NCBI GenBank assembly: GCA_020853095.1
Contig: JADYZN010000040.1
Span: 62,001 to 126,000, forward strand
Direction of reading: 5' to 3'
DNA: 64,000 bases
Source: Phycisphaerales bacterium
GTDB taxonomy: Bacteria > Planctomycetota > Phycisphaerae > Tepidisphaerales > Tepidisphaeraceae
The translations under genes and the position numbers were made by a program. The notes under the pieces were generated by a model that was not told the origin of the DNA, ran no database searches, and was given only the letters and a program-made list of their open reading frames with translations. The stretch's first letter is position 1. Every line of letters starts with the position of its first letter. Shown in pieces: positions 36,376-43,384 of this stretch.

Positions 36376-37910
36376 GTCGCGGCGACTTTCTTCTTTCGGG
36401 CGCGTTTGGGTTTTTCGGCAGCCCCATCGACAGCCGCTGACCCGGGCGGTTGATTCGCACTGTTGACCAGTTTATCAATCACCTTGCGCAGTAAGCGTTG
36501 CGCATCATTCATTGCAGCGCGGCGGCGCAGCGGTGAACCGCGCGCCGTGGACGCAAGGACCCGCTCTACCAATGGCTCAAAGATTTCTCGCAGATGCTCT
36601 CCGTCGTCCGCTGTTGCGCCGGGTGCGTCCAAAGATGCGCGAATATTTCCTTCCGTATCCGGCGTCAGCAGAACAATCGCCGCATGGATTTCAGGATGCC
36701 GGCGGTCGGGGTTCGGGGTGACCTGCTTCAGTAAGCCTCGTAACTTCTTATTGCAATCCGCGGTAAGCCCGGCCCGCGTCTGAGCAGAGGATTTGGGCAC
36801 ATCCACGCAAACGGCGTCCTGGAACGTGAACTTGATCACGACGGGGCCGATCGCGACGACCTTGCCGGCCCGCGCGCCGCGCAGGTCGAGAGCATCCCGC
36901 CAAAATCGTGAGCTGTGAGCGCCCACGTTTGTCCCCAGTCCCGGGAGCGATATCGGCTCGCCATCTTTCAACAGGTGAGGGTCTTCAGCCCAAAACTTCT
37001 TTGTCGCGCCCGGAGTCGTCGGAGTCGGCCATCCGCCTTCATTGCACAGGCTCTCAATCATTACGCCCGCGCCGCCGCAGTTCGCGCAAGTGCCTGGGTC
37101 CCGCGCGACATTTAGCCAAAGCTTGCGTGGCCGCCAGGCAAGATAAGACGCGGCGCCTGCCGAACAGGGCGGCGCGTTGGACAACCACGGCGCATCGCCG
37201 GCGTGCGCCGTTGCTTCAGGCAGATTGGCGGCAAGAGTCAGCAGCAGGTCGCTGCCTTCGGTGATGGCATAGGCCGCGGATCCCGGATTGACGGATGCCG
37301 GATAGTATTGGTTGGCCGATGCCCAGACCGACAGCCGCAGGATTCCCAGCGCGCAGCACGCCGGACAGAACCCGTAGGAGCCATGTACGACGTGCCGCAT
37401 GTGGTTGACCGAATCCGCGCCGGGGAACTCCACGAGGAGATTGGCGATCGGGCATAAATCAGCTTTATCCAGCGATGTCGGACGAAGCGATTTGGGGGAT
37501 GTGCGGGACTTTTTCTTTTTCTGTTTGTCATCCCACTTTTTCTGCTTGGATTTCAGCAGGTCGTCGAGGATTGTCTTATCCTGATAAAACCGCTTGCCCT
37601 CCCCAAGCAGATTGAATTTCGCCTTGTTCTCCTCCAGTTTGTTAAGCCACCCCTCTGAAATGCCATCGGCGCTCTCAAGCTGCGCACGGTCTTCGTCGCT
37701 CAAATCCGGTTTGCACCACAGCAGCACCGCCAGTAGGAAACGCAGCAGCGCCACGCGGTCCATCGGATTGCTCGCCGCGATCTGGCGGATCGTTCCCGCT
37801 TCGGTCAGCGCGGCCTTGATCCCGACGTGCTCGAATCGCCCATCCTGCCGGAGAACCGGAATCCACCGTTCGTCCAGCAGATTGTAACCGTTGCCGTCTG
37901 CTTGCCCCAT
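36372..37910 (-). CDS. cas8e: CRISPR-associated Cas8e (Cse1), Cascade large subunit
   Basis: This is the PAM-recognition subunit, 512 residues, near the family length of about 500. It begins NLLDERWIPVLRQDGRFEHV, the Cse1 signature. Zinc-type cysteines are seen in FCPACCALG and CANCGG. A Lys-rich stretch (KSKQKKWDDKQKKKKS) and a basic tail (KPKRARKKK) are notable and could touch DNA. In systems with Cas3 this subunit recruits it; no cas3 is present here. I chose ATG 37910, with AAGGGAG upstream, over an in-frame ATG at 37958 that lacks one. It is the first gene of the operon. Confidence 0.95.
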   Translation of the reverse strand: MGQADGNGYNLLDERWIPVLRQDGRFEHVGIKAALTEAGTIRQIAASNPMDRVALLRFLLAVLLWCKPDLSDEDRAQLESADGISEGWLNKLEENKAKFNLLGEGKRFYQDKTILDDLLKSKQKKWDDKQKKKKSRTSPKSLRPTSLDKADLCPIANLLVEFPGADSVNHMRHVVHGSYGFCPACCALGILRLSVWASANQYYPASVNPGSAAYAITEGSDLLLTLAANLPEATAHAGDAPWLSNAPPCSAGAASYLAWRPRKLWLNVARDPGTCANCGGAGVMIESLCNEGGWPTPTTPGATKKFWAEDPHLLKDGEPISLPGLGTNVGAHSSRFWRDALDLRGARAGKVVAIGPVVIKFTFQDAVCVDVPKSSAQTRAGLTADCNKKLRGLLKQVTPNPDRRHPEIHAAIVLLTPDTEGNIRASLDAPGATADDGEHLREIFEPLVERVLASTARGSPLRRRAAMNDAQRLLRKVIDKLVNSANQPPGSAAVDGAAEKPKRARKKKVAAT

Positions 37911-37979
37911 TGAAACTTGACTCCCTTGGACACCCTTGCACAGCCCTTCAATGGCCATTCTTCACCGACAGGTCAGGTC

Positions 37980-38008
37980 ATTATCGTATCCTTCCTCATT
38001 CAATGCAA
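37980..38008 (-). promoter_or_regulatory. Promoter of the cas operon
   Basis: On the minus strand TTGCAT (38003-38008) and GATAAT (37980-37985) are 17 bases apart, about 70 bases before the cas8e start. No other promoter this good is seen in the interval 37911-38439, which otherwise holds an inverted repeat, a REP-like palindrome and no gene. Confidence 0.6.
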
Positions 38009-38023
38009 GCATATCTCCTGCCA

Positions 38024-38041
38024 CTGACAACACCCTGTCAG
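38024..38041. promoter_or_regulatory. Inverted repeat just upstream of the cas promoter
   Basis: CTGACA-N6-TGTCAG lies 15 bases upstream of the -35 box of the cas operon promoter. Its placement suits an activator or repressor site, but no regulator gene is nearby. Confidence 0.35.
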
Positions 38042-38136
38042 TCCCGCTCATTGAGCGCCGGCAGGGCATCTGGTGTGGAGCGATTGGAGTCCGCCGGCAT
38101 CGCGGGGGCGGGATGATGCAAGAAGGCGAAATAAAC

Positions 38137-38155
38137 GGCGTCGCGGAGCGACGCC
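38137..38155. repeat. REP-like palindrome
   Basis: GGCGTCGC-GGA-GCGACGCC is a perfect 8-bp inverted repeat with a 3-base loop. It is followed by CTCCAGGATC. The 26 bases 38140-38165 recur exactly at 40233-40258, so this is a dispersed element. Confidence 0.65.
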
Positions 38156-38439
38156 CTCCAGGATCGTACCGCATCCCCCCGCCGGGAAAAGCGGATGGGA
38201 ATCCAATGCCCGGATGCGGGAACGGGGAATAAAAAAACAAATTTTCTCAAAAATCCCCCGCAACCGCTAAAGCCGCCCACAACCTTCGTCGAAGTCAAAG
38301 GATGAAAGAACCGCGCAAGAGGATTAAACGGCCTCTTGAAAAAACCCGGCATCGGCCCCTCATCACACATTTTCGCGGGATCGTCCCGCACGGATGACGG
38401 CGGCGGCGCTGGGCGAAACAACGGTTCAAGGAGTTCCTT

Positions 38440-39123
38440 ATGGCAGACTTTCTGCCCAATCGGGAGTCGGAACTGGTCACCTGGGCCAACAACTTCAACA
38501 CGTTGATCCAGGCCGGGGCCATCACCTATGGCCTGACCACGCCGCAGGCATTGCAGATGGGGTCGTTTTACTCGGCCTTCGCGGCCGCCTACCAGACCGC
38601 CAACGATCCGGCCACCCGATCGCCATCGGCCATCATTGCCAAGAACACCGCGATGAAAAACATGGTCTCCTTCATCCGCCTGCTGGCGCGGATCATCCAG
38701 GCCAACCCCAACTTGTCCGCCCAGCAGAAATCCAACCTGGGATTGACCGTGCGGGACACCGACCCCTCATCGGTCAACCCGCCCGGCAGCGCCCCGATGA
38801 TGGACATCGTGTCGGTCGTCGGCCGAACCGCTAAGTCCCGCCTGCACGACTCGGCCAACCCCACCCGCCGCGGACGGCCCGAAGGCGTCGCCGGGGCGAG
38901 CATTTACAGTTTCGTCGGCGCCACCCCGCCGGCCGAACTGTCGGCCTGGACGTTCGTCGGCAACACCAGCCGGACCACCTGTGATGTGCAGTTTGACGCC
39001 GATGTCCCGGCCGGCGCGGTTGTCTGGCTGACCGCCTGCTGGTTCAACGCCAAGGCCCAGAACGGGCCGACCTGCGCCCCGGTCAGCACCAACCTCCCCG
39101 GCGGCGGCGCGGTGGCGGCGTAA
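38440..39123 (+). CDS. Hypothetical protein
   Basis: The protein is 227 residues and not confidently assigned. The N-terminal half (SELVTWANNFNTLIQAGAITYGLTTPQALQMGSFYSAFAAAYQTANDPATRS) is helical. The C-terminal half has a beta-type segment (ASIYSFVGATPPAELSAWTFVGNTSRTTCDVQF...VWLTACWFN) that resembles a fibronectin-like fold. AAGGAG precedes the ATG, and a strong terminator follows at 39148-39193, so it is a single-gene unit. No signal peptide is visible. Confidence 0.7.
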   Translation: MADFLPNRESELVTWANNFNTLIQAGAITYGLTTPQALQMGSFYSAFAAAYQTANDPATRSPSAIIAKNTAMKNMVSFIRLLARIIQANPNLSAQQKSNLGLTVRDTDPSSVNPPGSAPMMDIVSVVGRTAKSRLHDSANPTRRGRPEGVAGASIYSFVGATPPAELSAWTFVGNTSRTTCDVQFDADVPAGAVVWLTACWFNAKAQNGPTCAPVSTNLPGGGAVAA

Positions 39124-39147
39124 TCGCACCTACCGCCAATGAATCGG

Positions 39148-39193
39148 CGCCGGTGATGGATCGGACCTGGCCATCACCGGCGTCTTTTGTTTT
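39148..39193 (+). terminator. Rho-independent terminator
   Basis: A perfect 12-bp stem CGCCGGTGATGG / CCATCACCGGCG with an 11-base loop is followed by TCTTTTGTTTT. It ends the 38440-39123 transcript. Confidence 0.85.
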
Positions 39194-39321
39194 CATCGCG
39201 TTGGTTGATTCATCCCCCCAAGGAACGCACGCGAATCGTCACCTGATCCCCGCGTCGGCGGCGCTCAGATGCGGATGCTTGCGCAGAATGTCATCCCGGC
39301 CCGCCCCGGATGCCACCCATT

Positions 39322-39455
39322 CCAGGATCAGGTTGGATCATGCTGTGGGGTGTGGGTACCGCCGGTTTTGGAGAGGAGTTTGATGCCGTCGATGACCATC
39401 GTCTTGTCGATGGCCTTGCACATGTCGTAGATCGTCAGGGCGGCGAGGGAGACGG
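39322..39455 (-). pseudogene. Duplicated 3' end of moaC
   Basis: These roughly 134 bases match 40251-40385, which covers the last third of moaC and its 3' flank, at about 90% identity by eye. The shared part encodes the DMCKAIDKT region and the end of MoaC. There is no start and the frame is lost at both ends, so it is a gene fragment. It lies 930 bp from the intact copy in direct orientation, with a toxin-antitoxin pair between. The interval 39194-39511 holds nothing else recognisable. Confidence 0.75.
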
Positions 39456-39511
39456 GTGGGCAAGACGTCCGTCAATGGCCAACGGTCAGGCTCAAATTCG
39501 ATTTTTGGCCT

Positions 39512-39847
39512 TCAGGCCACATCCGCTGCCACGGTATGAAAGCGAACCCCGATCGCACCGGCGACTTTGAGAATGGTTGCGAAGCTGGGGTTTCCGTTTT
39601 TGTCCAACGCCCGGTAGAGGCTTTCCCGGCTCAAGCCGGCGTCTCTGGCCACCTGGCTCATCCCCTTGGCGCGGGCGATGTCCCCCAGCGCCCGCGCGAT
39701 CCCTGAAGCATCCTCCGGAGCTTCGGACAGCCAGGCATCGAGATAGGCCGCCATTTCCTTGGGCGTGCGAAGATGTTCGGCCACATCATAAGGCGTCGTG
39801 AGCGGCCGAACGGTTTTTCGCCGCGGTTTACTGGATGATTTGGCCAT
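39512..39847 (-). CDS. Antitoxin, HigA-like/addiction-module Xre family
   Basis: The protein is 111 residues. It has the pattern of the putative addiction-module antidote family: LTTPYDVAEHLRTPKEMAAYLDAWLSEAPEDASGIARALGDIARAKGMSQVARDAGLSRESLYRALDKNGNPSFATILKVAGAIGV, with a helix-turn-helix at GMSQVARDAGLSRESLYRAL. Such proteins bind their toxin and repress the operon. ATG 39847 has GGGAG 8 bases upstream; a GTG at 39856 overlapping the toxin stop is also possible. The toxin gene precedes it, the usual order for this family. Confidence 0.88.
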   Translation of the reverse strand: MAKSSSKPRRKTVRPLTTPYDVAEHLRTPKEMAAYLDAWLSEAPEDASGIARALGDIARAKGMSQVARDAGLSRESLYRALDKNGNPSFATILKVAGAIGVRFHTVAADVA

Positions 39848-39852
39848 GGCCT

Positions 39853-40101
39853 TCACTCCCGAAATCGTCGATTGAGCGCGATCGCATTTTGAACGTCCCG
39901 CCGTTGCGTGGATTTATCGCCGCCGCCGAGCAGGAGCAGAAGCCTGTCTCCTCGAATCGAGTAATAAACCCGATACCCGGGACCGAAGTCGACCTTGAGT
40001 TCGCAGACGCCTCCGGTCAGGTTTCGATGCGCACCCGGATTGCCGTGAATCAACCGGTCGATCCGCATGAGAATCCGCGCCCGGGCGGCCTTGTCCTTCA
40101 A
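39853..40101 (-). CDS. RelE/ParE-family toxin, apparently broken at the 5' end
   Basis: The usable frame, from TTG 40101, gives 82 residues: LKDKAARARILMRIDRLIHGNPGAHRNL...CELKVDFGPGYRVYYSIRGDRLLLLLGGGDKSTQRRDV. This is the core of the HigB-like/Gp49-type toxin family, a ribosome-dependent mRNA interferase group. The family's first 15 or so residues (beta strand plus F..W..L helix) are encoded just upstream in the same frame (KTGAFGRWIDN), but no ATG, GTG or TTG lies in that frame. ATG codons at 40145-40148, at the right distance from a good promoter, are out of frame by one base. A frameshift or sequencing error is likely. Confidence 0.7.
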   Translation of the reverse strand: MKDKAARARILMRIDRLIHGNPGAHRNLTGGVCELKVDFGPGYRVYYSIRGDRLLLLLGGGDKSTQRRDVQNAIALNRRFRE

Positions 40102-40151
40102 GTTGTCGATCCACCGGCCAAACGCCCCGGTCTTCTCGACCGCATCATCGG

Positions 40152-40180
40152 ATTGTATCCCATAGGCTACACCACTTCAA
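40152..40180 (-). promoter_or_regulatory. Promoter of the toxin-antitoxin pair
   Basis: On the minus strand TTGAAG (40175-40180) and TACAAT (40152-40157) are 17 bases apart. An ATG lies exactly where transcription would start (40145), but its frame does not match the toxin. Confidence 0.55.
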
Positions 40181-40232
40181 GCCGATGGTCCGCGATACGG
40201 CGATCCGTTCCGCCGCCGGACATGGACGCGCT

Positions 40233-40258
40233 GTCGCGGAGCGACGCCCTCCAGGATC
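40233..40258. repeat. Second copy of the REP-like element
   Basis: These 26 bases are identical to 38140-38165. The core GTCGC-GGA-GCGAC is palindromic, and the final CCAGGATC runs into the duplicated moaC flank. Confidence 0.65.
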
Positions 40259-40266
40259 ATGTTGGA

Positions 40267-40764
40267 TCATGGTGGAGGGGAGTGGGTTCCGCCGGTTTTG
40301 GAGAGGAGTTTGATGCCGTCGATGAGCATGGTTTTGTCGATGGCTTTGCACATGTCGTAGATCGTCAGGGCGGCGAGGGAGACGGCCGTGAGGGCTTCCA
40401 TCTCGACGCCGGTTCTGGCGGTGATGCGGGCGGTGGACACGATGCGGATGGAAAGGCGCTGGTCGTCGTCGGGGGGGAGTTGGGGAAGCTCGAAATCGAC
40501 CGAGACGCTGTCGAGGGAGAGGGGGTGGCACAGGGGGATCAGCTCGCCGGTCCGTTTGGCGGCCATGATGCCGGCGAGGCGGGCGGTTCCCAGCACCTCA
40601 CCCTTGGCGATGCGTTCCTCGGCGATGGCGCGCAGCGTCGCGGCGCCCAGGTGGATGAATCCCTCGGCCACGGCCACCCGCGCGGTGATGGGCTTGTGGC
40701 CGACATCCACCATGCGCGCCCGCCCTTGTTCATCCAGATGGGTCAATGTCGTGCCCTTGGCCAT
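40267..40764 (-). CDS. moaC: Cyclic pyranopterin monophosphate synthase
   Basis: This is the second step of molybdenum cofactor synthesis, closing the pyranopterin ring. At 165 residues it is full length. Blocks include [31 protein letters not shown] and the active-site MCKAIDKTM near the end. It follows kdsA by 6 bases and is probably cotranscribed with it. The other moa genes are not in the window. Its 3' third is duplicated 930 bp downstream. Confidence 0.94.
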   Translation of the reverse strand: MAKGTTLTHLDEQGRARMVDVGHKPITARVAVAEGFIHLGAATLRAIAEERIAKGEVLGTARLAGIMAAKRTGELIPLCHPLSLDSVSVDFELPQLPPDDDQRLSIRIVSTARITARTGVEMEALTAVSLAALTIYDMCKAIDKTMLIDGIKLLSKTGGTHSPPP

Positions 40765-40770
40765 GGTGAA

Positions 40771-41577
40771 TCACCAGTCCTTTCGCAGTTGCGCGATCTG
40801 GAGGCAGCTTTTGAGGATCGGCTCGACCTGATCCAGCGAAAGCATCGTCGCGGCGTCGCTCTTGGCGTTTTTGGGGTCCGGGTGGCATTCGAGAAACAAC
40901 CCCTCCACGCCGGCGGCGACGGCCGAGCGGGCCAGCAGCGGGCTGTAGTGCGGGTTGCCGCCGCTGGAATTGCCCAGGGCGGCCGGCTGCTGGGTGGAAT
41001 GGGTGATGTCGAAGATCACCGGCACGCCGAATTCCCTCATCACCGCCAGGCCGGTGAAATCGTTGACCAGCCGGTTGTAACCGAAGAACGTCCCCCGTTC
41101 GGTGAGCATCACCTTCGGATTGCCGGCGCTTTGGACTTTGCGGACGGCGTTGCCCATCTCGGCCGGGGACATGAACTGCCCTTTTTTGACGTTGACCGCC
41201 CGGCCGGTCCGGCCGCACGCCAGCAGCAGGTCGGTCTGCCGGGCCAGAAAGGCGGGAACCTGAAGGATGTCCACCACGCCGGCGGCGGCCGCCGCCTGAT
41301 TTGGCTCGTGAACGTCCGTCAACAGCGGCACGCCGATCTCGCGGCCGATTTTTTGAAGGATGCGCAAGCCTTCTTCGAGGCCCGGCCCGCGAAACGAGCT
41401 GTCGCTGGAGCGGTTGGCCTTGTCGAAGGAGGCCTTGAAGATGTAGGTCAGCCCCAGTTGCGAGCAGAGTTGCTTCATCCGCTGCGCGATGCGCAGGGAG
41501 AGTTCCTCCGTTTCCAGCACGCACGGGCCGGCGATCACGAACAGGGGGGTTTTGCCCAATCCCAGCAAAGATTCCAT
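40771..41577 (-). CDS. kdsA: 3-deoxy-8-phosphooctulonate synthase
   Basis: This makes Kdo-8-phosphate from arabinose 5-phosphate and phosphoenolpyruvate, supplying the inner core sugar of lipopolysaccharide. The 268-residue barrel has VIAGPCVLET, FKASFDKANRSS, LLTDVHEP, VPAFLARQTDLL, FGYNRLVNDF and LECHPDPKNAKSD. The last segment has the metal-site Asp; Asn in place of Cys at the other metal position (KASFDKAN) is common to metal-independent enzymes, but this was not analysed. GGAG precedes the ATG by 9 bases. It supports a diderm cell with lpxK. Confidence 0.95.
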   Translation of the reverse strand: MESLLGLGKTPLFVIAGPCVLETEELSLRIAQRMKQLCSQLGLTYIFKASFDKANRSSDSSFRGPGLEEGLRILQKIGREIGVPLLTDVHEPNQAAAAAGVVDILQVPAFLARQTDLLLACGRTGRAVNVKKGQFMSPAEMGNAVRKVQSAGNPKVMLTERGTFFGYNRLVNDFTGLAVMREFGVPVIFDITHSTQQPAALGNSSGGNPHYSPLLARSAVAAGVEGLFLECHPDPKNAKSDAATMLSLDQVEPILKSCLQIAQLRKDW

Positions 41578-41583
41578 CGTTGA

Positions 41584-42480
41584 CTACTCCACCACGAAAT
41601 CGAGTTTTCGTTCCATCATCTCAAGTCGAACCGGCGTGAAACCGGCCGGCTCTCCATCCACCTGCACGGCGACCGGGCGATCGGATTCGATCTGGACGAG
41701 TCGGGCCTTGACGCAGGCCGACCCTTCCTGCTGGGCGTGTTCGCCGGCGGCCGCGTGCAGGAAGAGCTTCATCATCTGCAATCTCGACCCGCAGGGCAAC
41801 GCGCACACATCCAGCAACCCATCGTCCGGCCGTGCCCGCGGCAGCATCGGAAAGCCGGTTCCATATTCGCTGATGTTCCCCACGAACGCCACGCCCGGCC
41901 GGGGGCCGAAAATGCGCCGGCCGTCGGCGTGGACGGTGATCGAAGGGAAATCATACCCCCCCACCACCCGCGCGGCCGGCCAGAGATAGCTGCTCTTGCG
42001 GATCGGGCCGCGCCGACGGCGGTCGACTTCATGGACGATTTGCGCATCCACCCCAACGCCGGCCATCAGCAGGAACAACCGGCCGTTGGCCCGGGCGGCG
42101 TCGAGGCTGACGATCCGCCGCCGCCGGATGGCCGCCGCCACCTGTTCGGCGGCGTGGCGGGGATCCCAGCGGATGCCCAGGTGTTGGCCCATCAGGTTGG
42201 CCGTCCCCATCGGCACGACCAGCAACGGCGGCCAATCCTCCCGCGGGCAATGGTCCACCATCCGCCCCGCCACGGCACGCAACGTCCCATCCCCGCCGAT
42301 GACCACGATGCAGCGTACTTCCCGTTCGCAGAGGGTCATGGGGTCGATCGTGTCGGGGCGATCGTGCAGCAGTTCGCAGCGATACCCTTCGCCGGTCAGT
42401 CGGTCGGCCAGGCTCCTTCCCAGCCCCATCGCCGATCCCCGGCCGGCGATGGGGTTGGCGAACAGGAGCACCTTTGGCAT
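41584..42480 (-). CDS. Diacylglycerol kinase/YegS-type lipid kinase
   Basis: The protein is 298 residues of the DAGK catalytic fold. NPIAGRGSA opens the nucleotide site, VVIGGDGTLRAVAGRM is the GGDGT motif, and PMGTANLMGQHLGI is the second conserved block. A beta-sandwich domain ends in VQVDGEPAGF. The lipid substrate may be diacylglycerol, phosphatidylglycerol or a long-chain base. It heads an operon with kdsA (6 bases on) and moaC. No upstream ribosome site is clear. Confidence 0.88.
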   Translation of the reverse strand: MPKVLLFANPIAGRGSAMGLGRSLADRLTGEGYRCELLHDRPDTIDPMTLCEREVRCIVVIGGDGTLRAVAGRMVDHCPREDWPPLLVVPMGTANLMGQHLGIRWDPRHAAEQVAAAIRRRRIVSLDAARANGRLFLLMAGVGVDAQIVHEVDRRRRGPIRKSSYLWPAARVVGGYDFPSITVHADGRRIFGPRPGVAFVGNISEYGTGFPMLPRARPDDGLLDVCALPCGSRLQMMKLFLHAAAGEHAQQEGSACVKARLVQIESDRPVAVQVDGEPAGFTPVRLEMMERKLDFVVE

Positions 42481-42640
42481 CCAATGATGGTATCACATCG
42501 GGCCGTTGTTTTCGCCCGCGCGGCGGGATTTTCGGGATTTGGTTGACCGGCCGGAGACTGGTGGCCTAACATGGGGGCGTGGCGGCGGTCGACCGCCGGG
42601 GATTTGTATTGGATGTGACCGATCACTGAAGGAGTCGGGC

Positions 42641-43384
42641 GTGCGATTGTTGATCGCCATTCCGGTTTACAACGAACGCCAGTACGTCCAGCAGGTACTG
42701 GACAAGGTGAAGTCGTATCACGACCAGGTGCTGCTGGTGGACGATGGCAGCACGGATGGAACGGCGCAATATCTGATGGGCCGGCCGGACATTCACCTGA
42801 TTCGCCACGCGGAAAACAAGGGGTATGGCCAGAGCCTGATCGACGCCTTCGCCTACGCCGATGAACGGGGGTTCGACTGGGTCATCACGATGGATTGCGA
42901 CGAGCAGCACGAGCCGGAGCGGATTCCGGATTTCATCAAGGCGATCAATGAGGACCGGTGGGACATCGTCAGCGGGTCGCGGTATCTGCGGGCGATGACC
43001 GACAACGACCTGCCGCCGGGGGATCGGCGGACGATCAACGCGACGATCACATCCCTGATCAACAATCTCTTTGAGATGAACCTGACCGATGCGTTCTGCG
43101 GGTTCAAGGCGCATCGGGTCAGCGCGATGCGAAGGTTGAAGCTGGATGAGCCGGGGTATGCGTTTCCGATGCAGCTCTGGCCGCAGGCGTTTTCCGCCGG
43201 GCTGCGGATCACGGAAATTCCGGTTCGGCTGATCTACAACGACCCCAACCGGCATTTCGGGGGATTGCTGGACAACGCGCAGAACCGTTTGCAGCATTAT
43301 ACGAACGTGCTGTACGGTGAAATGCGGAAGCTGGGGACCAAATCCGACCGGGTTGACGAGGTCTGTTCGGGCTGCTGTCAATGA
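42641..43384 (+). CDS. Family 2 glycosyltransferase (dolichol-phosphate mannosyltransferase-like)
   Basis: The protein is 247 residues. It starts MRLLIAIPVYNERQYVQQVL, with LLVDDGSTDGT and the metal-binding MDCDEQHEP typical of GT2 enzymes that load a polyprenyl phosphate. No C-terminal membrane helices are present. GTG 42641 is chosen: GAAGGAG lies 6 bases upstream and the fold starts there, although the frame is open further up. Its stop overlaps the next start by 4 bases (ATGA), so it leads an operon that runs to 45998. Confidence 0.88.
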   Translation: MRLLIAIPVYNERQYVQQVLDKVKSYHDQVLLVDDGSTDGTAQYLMGRPDIHLIRHAENKGYGQSLIDAFAYADERGFDWVITMDCDEQHEPERIPDFIKAINEDRWDIVSGSRYLRAMTDNDLPPGDRRTINATITSLINNLFEMNLTDAFCGFKAHRVSAMRRLKLDEPGYAFPMQLWPQAFSAGLRITEIPVRLIYNDPNRHFGGLLDNAQNRLQHYTNVLYGEMRKLGTKSDRVDEVCSGCCQ

